From the IMG/VR virus record IMGVR_UViG_3300037452_000114, positions 1-36,310 of that record: 36,310 bases of DNA. One strand, 5' to 3'. The notes beneath the pieces are model-generated. The model ran no database searches and was not told where the DNA came from. It saw only the letters and a list, made by a program, of their open reading frames with translations. How positions within the stretch are numbered: the first letter of the stretch is position 1; each line of letters starts with the position of its first letter. Source of the DNA: a virus. The position numbers and the translations under genes are program-made. Of this stretch, positions 6,531 to 14,083 are shown piece after piece.

Positions 6531-6820
6531 TGAATTGGTACGACCAAGGTCTGGCAGCAATCGAAACTGCAAAGCAGATTTTGCCTACCGCGCGAATGAC
6601 TGCGATTGTCCGATTGTACTCCGTGGCGATGGTTTTCTATCGGCATCCGATCGGAGATCGCGCATTGGATGAATTACGCAACATAATCGGCGTGGACGAG
6701 CTGAACGCTTTGTGTTTTCTGTGTGGATTTTCAACGGGCACGATGGACCCTGCTCGATGGGCAGAATTGGCTTGTATGACTAATCACGAATCGCGAGTCA
6801 CGAGTCACGAATCACTATGA
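6530..6820 (+). CDS. Hypothetical helical protein with a repeat-derived tail
   Basis: 96 aa from ATG 6530, with GGGGGAAG upstream. Helical body (AAIETAKQILP, ALDELRNIIGVDELNALCF). The last dozen residues (TNHESRVTSHESL) are translated from a heptamer array and nearly match the repeat-derived stretch TKHETRITDHDS in the gene at 5689. Its stop overlaps the ATPase start (ATGA), so the two are co-translated. Function unknown. Confidence 0.65.
   Translation: MNWYDQGLAAIETAKQILPTARMTAIVRLYSVAMVFYRHPIGDRALDELRNIIGVDELNALCFLCGFSTGTMDPARWAELACMTNHESRVTSHESL
6778..6816 (-). repeat. GTGRYTN heptamer array, partly coding
   Basis: Five units (reverse complement of CACGAAT CGCGAGT CACGAGT CACGAAT CAC) encode the tail of the upstream protein and occupy the ribosome-binding region of the ATPase gene. 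Confidence 0.8.
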
Positions 6821-8694
6821 TTTTACTCGGCTGGGAAATCGGTACCGGAAAGCGCGTGGAAATCCCGGAGACGGGGCATCTGGCGTGGTTCGGCCAGACG
6901 CAACTTTCCGGGAAAACCACGGCGCTCGAAGCCATCGCTTTTCGCGGAGAACTGCGCGCGGTAGCCTTCATAACAAAGCAGGGCGAGGGCGGATTTTTAA
7001 CTGGGAGGATGATTCCCCCTTACTTCTCCGAGCCCACCAACGACGAAGAGCAACCCCTGTGGCGCTGGGTGAAATCCATCCTGGAAGCGTCCCAACAGCG
7101 GAAACTGAATTTTGAGGAAGCCTGGATCATTCGCTGCTGCGTGGAGCCGCGTATCGCTAAAGCGCTGAAAGACGTACACGAAAACATCAAAGCCCTACTC
7201 GACGGCGAGGGCGACTACGTCGAAAAGGGACGCGGAAAGAAGAAAAAAAGGGAATGGAAATACACCCGAAAACCTGTCAGCGGGATCAACGCGGGCGTGT
7301 ACACGTCCCTGAAAGCGTATTTCGACATCGTGATGCCGCAACTCGCGCGGCTGCCCTACACCAAAAAGCTCACGCTGCATCCCGGTCTGAATGTGATGGA
7401 CCTGCGCGAATACGCGATGGAAACGCAAGCCCTGGTGATCCGTTCGGTGATGGAGTGGGTGTACCAGCACGAAAAGGGCGTGCGGGTGATCGTTCCCGAA
7501 GCCCAGGACTTCGTGCCCCAGGGAAAAAACTCCCCGGTAAAAATGGCTTGCGAGACCCTGGTGCGCAAAGCCGGGGCCAACAAAAACTTCATGTGGCTCG
7601 ATTCGCAGGATATGGCCGCGGTGGACAAGATCATGCTGCGGGCCTGCTCCATCGTGGGCATCGGCGTGCAAACTGAAATGCACGAGATCGATCGCAGTTT
7701 GGCGGGCCTCTTTACGCCCGCGCTTCGCCCAGTGGACATTGCCCGCTTGAAAATCGGGGAATTCTTCGTGCGCACGCCCGAAGCCCGCGTTTCCAAGGTG
7801 TACGTGCAGCCCGCTTGGATGTCATCGGAATTGCACGCCCAAGCCATCGCCAAGGGCGAGGAAAGCGTAGTGAGCGCCCGGCAAATGCTGCGCGCGTTCA
7901 AAATCAGTCGAGAGTCTAAACCGGCGCCGTCGTCCCCGGCGCCGCATCAATTGCTTCAAATCCAAATCCAGGAGAAAACCGATGAGGACGATCAAGCAAG
8001 CCAAAGTACGCCCGGTAGTGTCGAGGACGTTTTGCGATCAGGTGATGGCCCAGAAGAATTGGACGATCGCCATGAAACGCGCGGCGATCATGGAAAGAGT
8101 ATTCGGGATTCACAACCCGTACTGGAAACGGAGGAAGCGATGTGGCAAGAAAAATACGAAGCGCTAGAAGCGGAACACAAGACACTGATCGAAGCCCACG
8201 ACGCGCTGGCAGATCGGGTAAACGAGTTAACGGCAGAGATTTTCAACCGCGATGCAGGACACAAACCGAAAGACCACATCGAATCCGGCGCGCCTCTCAT
8301 TCCAACAAAACAAGGTGGAAATGGTTTCAGCCTGACCGTGCCCCAACTTGCTTACATCTACCAATACGTGAAGGCGAATGCGCAGAAAGACCCCGGCATC
8401 CTGGAACTGCTCACCCGTCGGCCGGAATTGCGCGTCAAGGTGGAACGGCAAACCGTGGAGATGGACGATTCCACGATCATTGGCCGCATCGCGCGCCTGG
8501 TCCACGAAGGCTACTTCAAGCAGCCGCGCAACGGTCCCACGGTGCAAAAGGAACTAAAGCGCCGCGGCTGCGATCAGCCCACCACCAACCTGTACAAACC
8601 TTTGAACAAGCTAACCGAAATGGGTTTTCTAACCCTGGAGCCGGACGGCTTTCAGGAAGTCCCGGAAATGAAGGTTCAGGTACAGAAAGCGTGA
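6817..8694 (+). CDS. HerA/FtsK-superfamily ATPase, candidate genome-packaging motor
   Basis: 625 aa; ATG overlaps the previous stop as ATGA. Walker A GQTQLSGKT (residues 26-34, K33) near the N-terminus and Walker B VRVIVPEAQDF (222-232, E228) with the E-A-[QH] pattern of HerA-type pumps; the stretch MWLDSQDMAAVDKIML behaves like the HerA arginine-finger/Q-motif region. Residues about 360-480 are a low-complexity linker and coiled-coil, and the C-terminal 130 form winged-helix-like DNA-binding segments (TIIGRIARLVHEGYF). HerA/FtsK ATPases package DNA in tailless membrane phages and pump DNA in conjugation and segregation. With no terminase here, packaging is my favoured role. It is longer than classic viral packaging ATPases because of the C-terminal part. 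Confidence 0.85.
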   Translation: MILLGWEIGTGKRVEIPETGHLAWFGQTQLSGKTTALEAIAFRGELRAVAFITKQGEGGFLTGRMIPPYFSEPTNDEEQPLWRWVKSILEASQQRKLNFEEAWIIRCCVEPRIAKALKDVHENIKALLDGEGDYVEKGRGKKKKREWKYTRKPVSGINAGVYTSLKAYFDIVMPQLARLPYTKKLTLHPGLNVMDLREYAMETQALVIRSVMEWVYQHEKGVRVIVPEAQDFVPQGKNSPVKMACETLVRKAGANKNFMWLDSQDMAAVDKIMLRACSIVGIGVQTEMHEIDRSLAGLFTPALRPVDIARLKIGEFFVRTPEARVSKVYVQPAWMSSELHAQAIAKGEESVVSARQMLRAFKISRESKPAPSSPAPHQLLQIQIQEKTDEDDQASQSTPGSVEDVLRSGDGPEELDDRHETRGDHGKSIRDSQPVLETEEAMWQEKYEALEAEHKTLIEAHDALADRVNELTAEIFNRDAGHKPKDHIESGAPLIPTKQGGNGFSLTVPQLAYIYQYVKANAQKDPGILELLTRRPELRVKVERQTVEMDDSTIIGRIARLVHEGYFKQPRNGPTVQKELKRRGCDQPTTNLYKPLNKLTEMGFLTLEPDGFQEVPEMKVQVQKA

Positions 8695-8717
8695 CTGGTG
8701 ATTCGTGATTGATGATT
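8691..8717 (+). repeat. GTGRYTN heptamer array
   Basis: GTGACTG GTGATTC GTGATTG ATGATTT begins within the last codons of the ATPase gene and supplies its TGA stop. Confidence 0.75.
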
Positions 8718-8745
8718 TCAATTCGCAAGCCGAAAAGGAGAAACC

Positions 8746-8970
8746 ATGAGACATCGCATGAGTATATTCAGCGCAGCGGGAGATTCGACGATTGCGGAAT
8801 GGGAGGAGGCCGACGATGCAGCCGTGGAAATTGCTCGTGGAATATTTGAGCAAGCAAAGAAAGAAGGCTTTGCGGCGGTCACGCCTGCGGATGGAGGGGC
8901 GCGAGTTGTGGAAAGATTTTCGCCGGAACTTAGCGAAATACACTTCCTACATCCCATCGCCGGAGGCTGA
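8746..8970 (+). CDS. Conserved small mobile-element protein (PADGG/HPIAGG type)
   Basis: 74 aa with AAGGAG before ATG. The layout 'aspartate-rich W, helix EIARGIFEQAKKEGF, AAVTPADGG, FSPELSEIHFLHPIAGG' matches a small alpha/beta family I know from phages and plasmids, whose members end in a PP-[LI]-x-GG-like motif. Its function is unknown. The 3' half overlaps the +1 frame of the next gene by 155 bases. Confidence 0.8.
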   Translation: MRHRMSIFSAAGDSTIAEWEEADDAAVEIARGIFEQAKKEGFAAVTPADGGARVVERFSPELSEIHFLHPIAGG

Positions 8971-9238
8971 CGAAAGGGCTGTTCGTGCAGTTCAACGATT
9001 TGCGCCAGAAGCTCGCATTCTAAGTTACGTGTGGGGCAATGTGCTAATTAGCGGAAACGGGATTATGGCAACAGATGTAGAAGTGAATGGCAAATGCTGC
9101 CGATATACGTTTGGGTATCCCTATGAGGATGGATGCCCCATGCTGGAACGCGCCTTGACTCTCTATCTCTGGAAAAAACTGTTCCCGTGGCGATATCGTG
9201 TTCGCGACCTGTATCCTAAATGGAAAAGGCTGCCATGA
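8816..9238 (+). CDS. Hypothetical protein overlapping the previous gene in another frame
   Basis: 140 aa from ATG 8816, with GGAGGAGG six bases upstream. The first 50 residues are very basic and lie in the overlap. The remainder (ILSYVWGNVLISGNG, then a Cys/Tyr-rich stretch and LYLWKKLFPWRYRVRDLYP) looks like an authentic protein. A later start at 9065 would avoid the overlap but has a poor ribosome site. Its stop overlaps the next start (ATGA). Function unknown. Confidence 0.55.
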   Translation: MQPWKLLVEYLSKQRKKALRRSRLRMEGRELWKDFRRNLAKYTSYIPSPEADERAVRAVQRFAPEARILSYVWGNVLISGNGIMATDVEVNGKCCRYTFGYPYEDGCPMLERALTLYLWKKLFPWRYRVRDLYPKWKRLP

Positions 9239-9438
9239 CGGAGCACTTCCCCAAATCGACGCTGACGGCGACGGCCTGGTGCTTGAAATGCCATCGGAAC
9301 ACGGAGCATCGCATCGATGACGGGCGCAAAGGCCCTTGCCTGGACGAAAATCATCCTGCGCCGTCGTTGCCGAAGCCGCAGATTCCGACACTCGATTTGC
9401 CGAAACAGCCGGAACAGAAGGAGTTATTCGAGAAATGA
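9235..9438 (+). CDS. Zinc-ribbon protein with a clamp-binding-like C-terminus
   Basis: 67 aa; ATG overlaps the previous stop (ATGA). Residues 14-37 (AWCLKCHRNTEH, then GRKGPCLDENH) form the C-x2-C ... C/H pattern of a small zinc-ribbon family common in phages and soil bacteria. After a Pro-rich linker the protein ends in QKELFEK. Q-x-x-L-F matches three key positions of the beta-clamp pentapeptide QL(S/D)LF, so a link to the host sliding clamp is possible but unproven. Confidence 0.75.
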   Translation: MTEHFPKSTLTATAWCLKCHRNTEHRIDDGRKGPCLDENHPAPSLPKPQIPTLDLPKQPEQKELFEK

Positions 9439-9441
9439 TTT

Positions 9442-9476
9442 TCACGAATCACGATTTACGAATCACGAGTCACGAA
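9442..9476 (-). repeat. GTGRYTN heptamer array
   Basis: Five minus-strand units (GTGACTC GTGATTC GTAAATC GTGATTC GTGAA) lie directly before the ATG at 9479. Confidence 0.8.
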
Positions 9477-9478
9477 AA

Positions 9479-9550
9479 ATGAAATACATCGCCATTGCCA
9501 TATTGATCTGGTCGCTGCTCGTGGCAGTGCACTTTCTGTGGGAAGCGTGA
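9479..9550 (+). CDS. Possible 23-aa membrane peptide
   Basis: MKYIAIAILIWSLLVAVHFL plus WEA: a single hydrophobic helix. No clear Shine-Dalgarno, only the heptamer array upstream. Small phage membrane peptides of this kind exist, but chance cannot be excluded. Confidence 0.4.
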   Translation: MKYIAIAILIWSLLVAVHFLWEA

Positions 9551-9635
9551 CTGATTGCTAGGAGCGATTGCAAGGACATTCCCGAATGCCGCCGCTGGTG
9601 GTGCCCGCACGGGATGCGGAATAGGTGGAGGTCTA

Positions 9636-9668
9636 GAGGTTAGAAGTTAGAGATTGGAAGTTGGAATT
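9636..9668 (+). repeat. GARRTTG heptamer array
   Basis: GAGGTTA GAAGTTA GAGATTG GAAGTTG GAATTC, ending at the ATG of the next gene. The rest of 9551-9635 holds only a short Cys/Trp-rich reading frame without a start (CKDIPECRRWWCPHG), perhaps a gene remnant. Confidence 0.75.
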
Positions 9669-9669
9669 C

Positions 9670-9879
9670 ATGACCCTTCATTCCTTACTTGATTGGTGGG
9701 CTGAGTGGGTTCTTTTTCTGCCGGCCAGTATCGCGCTGAAAAGTCGTTATCCGCTGATCCGGGTTATGGCGATCCCATTGGTCATTGTGTGGATGCCGGT
9801 GTTTTTCTGCGCGGGAATAGTTTTCATTTTTTTGATCTTAGCTTATTCGTTTAACTTAGCCTGGAAAGGTGATTTGTGA
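9670..9879 (+). CDS. Small membrane protein with two helices
   Basis: 69 aa from ATG 9670. Two hydrophobic helices (about residues 28-45 and 46-62, VFFCAGIVFIFLILAYSF) follow an N-terminal amphipathic stretch with tryptophans. Its TGA overlaps the next gene's start as GTGA. Holin-like size and topology, but it lies far from the lysis genes, so the role stays open. Confidence 0.6.
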   Translation: MTLHSLLDWWAEWVLFLPASIALKSRYPLIRVMAIPLVIVWMPVFFCAGIVFIFLILAYSFNLAWKGDL

Positions 9880-10301
9880 AACGCAGCGGAGCGAAGGGCG
9901 GACGGAAAAGCGCTCGGAAGGCGCAAAGGTTAGCACGATCAAAACCAAGCCATATCCCGTCCGTCCCTCCCTCCGTTGATATTATTCAGACGCTCACACT
10001 GGAACGGCAAAAGCTGCTCTTTGCGTTGCGTGGCGCGTTGTATTTCTACGATCGTGCCACGGGCGCGATTCACTCTGATCATGGTTGGACGTGGAAAGAT
10101 ATGGCTTATCTGGATGAAATCCGGTCTCTGGCATGGGGTTGCGGGTTTGCTGACAATTTAGTCGGTCGAACGTCCAACATCCAACTTCTAATCTCCAGAA
10201 CCCCCATTCCCGGCGTTTCTCGGCCCGTAGGCAGCCGAACGGCCCAGACATGCTATGAGAGGGTGTCCAAACCCCGGGAAACGCGCCCTGTGGCGCCCTA
10301 A
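9876..10301 (+). CDS. Hypothetical protein with a basic N-terminus
   Basis: 141 aa from GTG 9876, coupled to the preceding stop. The first 25 residues are strongly basic (SGAKGGRKSARKAQRLARSK). The middle has a helical and aromatic section (LERQKLLFALRGALYFYDR, WTWKDMAYLDEIRSLAWG). From about residue 98 the sequence is translated from a GARRTTG heptamer array and looks unstructured. Perhaps nucleic-acid binding through the basic tail; not recognised. Confidence 0.6.
   Translation: MKRSGAKGGRKSARKAQRLARSKPSHIPSVPPSVDIIQTLTLERQKLLFALRGALYFYDRATGAIHSDHGWTWKDMAYLDEIRSLAWGCGFADNLVGRTSNIQLLISRTPIPGVSRPVGSRTAQTCYERVSKPRETRPVAP
10167..10198 (-). repeat. GARRTTG heptamer array inside a coding region
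   Basis: Minus-strand GAGATTA GAAGTTG GATGTTG GACGTTC; it lies in the 3' part of the gene ending at 10301. Confidence 0.7.
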
Positions 10302-10314
10302 AGCCAAAAATCCC

Positions 10315-12537
10315 ATGCCCCCAGACGCCTACACTCAATTCTTGGAATCCAAACGCCTTTCCATCGAAGATGCCGGCATCATCGTTGACCCGGCGAATCT
10401 GAATCGAAATCTGTTCCCGTTCCAGCGGGACATCGTGCGCTGGGCGCTGCGCAAAGGGCGTGCCGCCATCTTTTGCGATTGCGGACTAGGCAAGACCATT
10501 ATGCAACTGGAATTCGCCCACCGTGTGGACGGGCCAGTGCTGATTCTAGCCCCGCTCGCCGTGGCCCAGCAAACCGTCCGCGAGGGAAAGAAATTCGGCA
10601 TCGATGTCCGCTACGAGCGGAAAATGTGCGATCTCTTCGGGCCTCCCACGGCCACGAATTACGAGATGCTTCACGAATTCGATCCCGCGCAGTACCGCGG
10701 AATCATCTTGGACGAATCCAGCATCCTGAAATCCCTGGACGGAGTGTTCCGCACGCAGATTATCGAATCCTTCCGGGCCACGCCGTTTCGCCTGGCCTGC
10801 ACCGCCACGCCCGCGCCCAACGATTACATGGAGCTCGGCAACCATTCCGAATTCCTGGGCGTGCTCACTCGCGCGGAAATGCTTTCCACGTTTTTTGTCC
10901 ACGATGGCGGCGAAACTTCCAAATGGCGCGTCAAACGGCATGCGCGAAAGGAATTCTGGCGCTGGGTGTGTACCTGGGCGGTGATGATGCGCAAGCCGTC
11001 CGATCTGGGATATTCGGATGACGGCTTCATTCTTCCGCCGCTGCAAATTCACGATTTGACCGTGGAGCAAACGAAACCTGATGACGGAAAACTATTCGCC
11101 ATGCCCGCCGCCACATTGCAGGAGCGCCGATCCGCCCGCAGCTCGAGCGTGGATAGTCGCGCCGAGGAAGTTTCCCGCATCGTGGCCACGAAACCCGGCG
11201 AGTCGTGGCTGGTCTGGTGCAATCTGAATTCCGAAAGCACCGAAGCGACGGAGCGAATTGTGGGCGGCGTGGAGATTCGCGGTGCGCACACGCGGGAAGA
11301 AAAAGAATCCCGCATGCTGGCCTTCTCGAGCGGTGAAATAAAAATTCTGGTGACGAAGCCGTCTATCTGCGGCTGGGGAATGAACTGGCAGCATTGCCCG
11401 AACGTGGTTTTCCTCGGCCTCTCCGATTCCTACGAGGAGTTTTACCAAGCGCTGCGCCGGGTGTGGCGTTTCGGACAGAAACGCGAAGTCAATTGCTACA
11501 TCGTCACGAGCTCCAACGAAGGCGCCGTGACCGCCAACATCAAACGCAAAGAGGCCGATGCGATGGCGATGGCCAAGGAGATGGTGCAAAATATGCACGA
11601 AATCAATGAAACGGAAATCAAGGGCAAGCCCGCCGCGAAACTCGAGGTTTCGCCGCGCTCTGTGACCGTGGATGGCGAATGGGAAATGGCGCTGGGCGAT
11701 GCGGTGGACTACGTGCGTAAAATGAAAACCGATAGCATTCACTACTCGATTTTCTCCCCGCCCTTCGCCAGCCTGTACACTTACTCCGATTCCATGCGGG
11801 ACATGGGCAACTGCCGCACGCACTCTGAATTCTTCGATCACTTCGCGTTTCTGGCCAAGGATTTGTACCGCGTCACCATGCCGGGCCGCTGCCTCAGTTT
11901 CCATTGCATGAATCTGCCGGTATCGAAGCAAAGTTTCGGCTACATCGGGATCACGGACTTTCGCGGAGACTTGATCCGCATCTTTCAGAACGCCGGTTTT
12001 ATTTTCCATTCCGAGGTGTGCATCTGGAAGGATCCCGTCACGGCCATGCAGCGTACCAAAGCCATCGGACTCTTGCACAAGCAACTGAAAAAAGATTCCT
12101 GCCTTTCGCGGCAAGGCGTGCCGGACTATCTCGTTACCATGCGCAAGCACGGAGACAATCCCGAACGCGTCAGCCACACACCCCAGGAGTTCCCCGTTTC
12201 GCAATGGCAGTCGTGGGCCTCGCCAGTATGGATGGACATCGACGCCAACGACACACTACAGCGCAAATCGGCCCGCGAACATGAGGACGAGCGCCACATT
12301 TGCCCGTTGCAATTGGAAGTGATTCGCCGCGCTCTACTCCTTTGGTCAAATCCCGGCGACGTGGTTCTTTCGCCCTTTGCCGGGATCGGCAGCGAGGGCT
12401 ACGTGGCTTTGCAGCAAGGACGGCGCTTCGTGGGCGTGGAACTCAAGGAATCGTATTTCAATCAAGCCGTGGCCAATCTGCGCGTAGCGAAGGCTTCCAT
12501 CGGCACTCTCTTCGCATCCGCCGAAGAATCCGCCTAA
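10315..12537 (+). CDS. SNF2-type helicase fused to DNA methyltransferase
   Basis: 740 aa from ATG 10315; this start was chosen because YTQFLESKRLSIEDAGIIV is the usual opening of the family. Helicase half: Walker A CGLGKT (K60), motif II LDESS (D133, E134), motif III TATPAP (163-168), and a C-terminal RecA lobe ending in QALRRVWRFGQ. Methyltransferase half: catalytic SPPF (481-484) and, later, the AdoMet site FAGIG (688-692). This order (catalytic motif before AdoMet motif) is the beta class of amino-methyltransferases; SPPF favours N4-cytosine, though N6-adenine is possible. Such fusions occur in many phages and may modify or remodel phage DNA, for example against restriction. No restriction nuclease is nearby. 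Confidence 0.9.
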   Translation: MPPDAYTQFLESKRLSIEDAGIIVDPANLNRNLFPFQRDIVRWALRKGRAAIFCDCGLGKTIMQLEFAHRVDGPVLILAPLAVAQQTVREGKKFGIDVRYERKMCDLFGPPTATNYEMLHEFDPAQYRGIILDESSILKSLDGVFRTQIIESFRATPFRLACTATPAPNDYMELGNHSEFLGVLTRAEMLSTFFVHDGGETSKWRVKRHARKEFWRWVCTWAVMMRKPSDLGYSDDGFILPPLQIHDLTVEQTKPDDGKLFAMPAATLQERRSARSSSVDSRAEEVSRIVATKPGESWLVWCNLNSESTEATERIVGGVEIRGAHTREEKESRMLAFSSGEIKILVTKPSICGWGMNWQHCPNVVFLGLSDSYEEFYQALRRVWRFGQKREVNCYIVTSSNEGAVTANIKRKEADAMAMAKEMVQNMHEINETEIKGKPAAKLEVSPRSVTVDGEWEMALGDAVDYVRKMKTDSIHYSIFSPPFASLYTYSDSMRDMGNCRTHSEFFDHFAFLAKDLYRVTMPGRCLSFHCMNLPVSKQSFGYIGITDFRGDLIRIFQNAGFIFHSEVCIWKDPVTAMQRTKAIGLLHKQLKKDSCLSRQGVPDYLVTMRKHGDNPERVSHTPQEFPVSQWQSWASPVWMDIDANDTLQRKSAREHEDERHICPLQLEVIRRALLLWSNPGDVVLSPFAGIGSEGYVALQQGRRFVGVELKESYFNQAVANLRVAKASIGTLFASAEESA

Positions 12538-12621
12538 ACTTTAGTACCGATCGATTGATTCGCCAGTACCATTACCACTGCCGATCCTGTACGGCATTCT
12601 TGTCTCAGGAGATATAAGACA

Positions 12622-13206
12622 ATGACTTTCATGTGCGCATGGTGCAACGAAAAGATCAGGGAATTCGGCGGGAAGCCTGGAATGGCTCACGGCATCTGCC
12701 CGGATTGCCGGGCCAAGTTTTTCCCGGAGACGCTGCGAACGGTTCAGGAAAATGCCCAGTCTATCGTGTGGGATTGCCTGCGCGCCATCGGCGGCGCGTC
12801 GGCGGTACTCCTGCTTTTGCTCGTTCTTGGCGTTCCGTGCTTTGCCGCGGATACGGCCATTCTGCCGGATAAGCCGCAGCCTCAGACGGCTGTCCGCGTT
12901 GCGGATAAAGGATTTTGGATCGAAGCGGGAACCATGGCCGGGGCCTGGACGGCGGACACCGTTTCCACGCACGATTATTTTGCCCGGTATCCTGCGGGGC
13001 GCGAAATGGGGTACTTATTTCCCGGATCACGGTCCACGGCAAAAGTGATGGGTGCCTGGGCCGCCGTGGACGTTGGCGCGGCCGTGGCCGCTTACGAGTG
13101 GAAAAAACACGTGCGCAATCGTTATCTGCATCCCCTATGGCACGTGTTCATGGTCCAGCGGATCGAAGCGCACAGCGAAGGCGCACTGGGAAATTTTACG
13201 CACTAG
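12622..13206 (+). CDS. Zinc-ribbon plus membrane/exported domain fusion
   Basis: 194 aa with AGGAG before ATG. Residues 5-35 (CAWCNEKIREFGG, then MAHGICPDCRAKF) form a C-x2-C/C-x2-C zinc ribbon. A strong hydrophobic segment follows (VLLLLLVLGVPCFAADT, about 60-77) that reads like an internal signal peptide. The rest (FWIEAGTMAGAWTADTVST ... HPLWHVFMVQRIEAHSEG) resembles small membrane or periplasmic proteins of Acidobacteriota. Having a zinc ribbon ahead of an export-like segment is unusual. Last gene of the rightward block. Confidence 0.7.
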   Translation: MTFMCAWCNEKIREFGGKPGMAHGICPDCRAKFFPETLRTVQENAQSIVWDCLRAIGGASAVLLLLLVLGVPCFAADTAILPDKPQPQTAVRVADKGFWIEAGTMAGAWTADTVSTHDYFARYPAGREMGYLFPGSRSTAKVMGAWAAVDVGAAVAAYEWKKHVRNRYLHPLWHVFMVQRIEAHSEGALGNFTH

Positions 13207-13214
13207 AACCTAGT
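13202..13214. other. Convergent stop codons in a palindrome
   Basis: ACTAG-aac-CTAGT contains the TAG of the rightward gene (13204-13206) and the TAG of the leftward gene (13210-13212). Only 3 bp separate the two transcription blocks, leaving no room for a dedicated terminator. Confidence 0.8.
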
Positions 13215-13476
13215 ACAGGCCGAAGAAATGCAGGAAAGCGACGAAGAGAAGCAAAATGAGCAGCCAGCGGATGATTTCCCGCCAGCCGGGATCGGTGATC
13301 AGCTTCGGAAGCAGGATCTCCAGAATCTTCCAGAGTATTCCGACAAAGATAATGAAAACGATCAGGCCGAGGATGACGCCGAAGAGTCCTTCGATGCCGA
13401 AGAATCCGTAGCTGTGCAACCGGACTTGCAGCGCGAATGCCGCCAACTTTGGGCCGAGGGAAGTAAGCGTCCGCAT
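13210..13476 (-). CDS. Two-helix membrane protein, holin-like
   Basis: 88 aa from ATG 13476, chosen for the ideal GGAGG five bases upstream. Two strong membrane helices (GLFGVILGLIVFIIFVGILW and IIRWLLILLLFVAFLHFF) are joined by a short polar turn (KLITDPGW). It resembles small two-span phage proteins with a 'helix, P-x-D-P, helix' hairpin. Last gene of the leftward block, downstream of the lysozyme, so a holin or other lysis role is reasonable. Confidence 0.75.
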   Translation of the reverse strand: MRTLTSLGPKLAAFALQVRLHSYGFFGIEGLFGVILGLIVFIIFVGILWKILEILLPKLITDPGWREIIRWLLILLLFVAFLHFFGLY

Positions 13477-13526
13477 GGGTGCCTCCAGTTCGGGAACGAT
13501 ACCACGAAGCCGAGCCTGCAGAAAGT

Positions 13527-13694
13527 TCAAAAGTGAACACGCCGCCGCTCTTCGCGCAGCGCTTCCTGAATCAGTTTCTTCACTTCCGGGATCAGCAATC
13601 CGATCACGTAGCGCGCCATGCGTTCCCGTTCCTGGCTCATGGTCACGCGGTCGATCGCCGCGTTCAGCCGGTCCTTGATTTCCTTATCTAGCAT
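13527..13694 (-). CDS. Small helical protein
   Basis: 55 aa. Its ATG overlaps the previous stop (TGATG). Almost entirely an amphipathic, highly charged helix (LDKEIKDRLNAAIDRV, EVKKLIQEALREERRR). Placed among lysis-region genes; function unknown. Confidence 0.65.
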   Translation of the reverse strand: MLDKEIKDRLNAAIDRVTMSQERERMARYVIGLLIPEVKKLIQEALREERRRVHF

Positions 13695-14083
13695 CACGGT
13701 TTTTTGGCAGGTTCAACTATCAGGCCGGTGGGGGTTGACAAATTCTGCTTTTTCGGCGCTGGCGGTACTTGAAACTGTTTGCAAACACTAGGATAGGTTA
13801 AAGCTAAGGCTTCCCAGAAGGTTTTCGCGGATTCGTCGGCCTTGTAGTTTGCTCCGTAGGTCACTTTTCCGTCAGGGCTGATCAAAACCATTGTTTTTCC
13901 ATCTTTATCGCGTATTTCAATTAAAGCAAGGGGCTTCGAGTCGTTAGAGATCAAAATCGTCGGTCCATGATTCCATGTGGGATAAGGATTGAATGTGATA
14001 TTGCTATCGGTTTTCTTTGGCGCATTTTGCGCGGCGAAAAGTGCAGTCGATACCAGCAAAATCAGAATCACGATGCGATTCAT
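13694..14083 (-). CDS. Exported small protein
   Basis: 129 aa; ATG overlaps the previous stop (ATGA) and has AAGG upstream. A clear signal peptide (MNRIVILILLVSTALFAAQ) has no lipobox cysteine. The mature part has a small beta-rich domain (ILISNDSKPLALIEIRDKDG, MVLISPDGKVTYG) and a Pro/Lys-rich tail. It follows a membrane/coiled-coil gene in the lysis region, so a spanin-like partnership is conceivable, but the lack of a lipid-anchor cysteine argues against a classical outer-membrane spanin. Confidence 0.7.
   Translation of the reverse strand: MNRIVILILLVSTALFAAQNAPKKTDSNITFNPYPTWNHGPTILISNDSKPLALIEIRDKDGKTMVLISPDGKVTYGANYKADESAKTFWEALALTYPSVCKQFQVPPAPKKQNLSTPTGLIVEPAKKP

Noticed and set aside
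6817-8694. Conjugation coupling or transfer ATPase of a plasmid
   Set aside because: No relaxase, type IV secretion or partition genes are recognisable, while lysozyme, transglycosylase and structural-type genes are present. Not fully excluded.
9551-9635. Short Cys/Trp-rich frame (CKDIPECRRWWCPHG)
   Set aside because: Looks protein-like but has no start codon or ribosome site; possibly a remnant, so not called as a gene.
11092-12204. Open frame of 370 codons on the minus strand
   Set aside because: Lies entirely opposite the methyltransferase/helicase gene, whose motifs are clear; His/Arg/Gly-rich composition typical of an antisense shadow.
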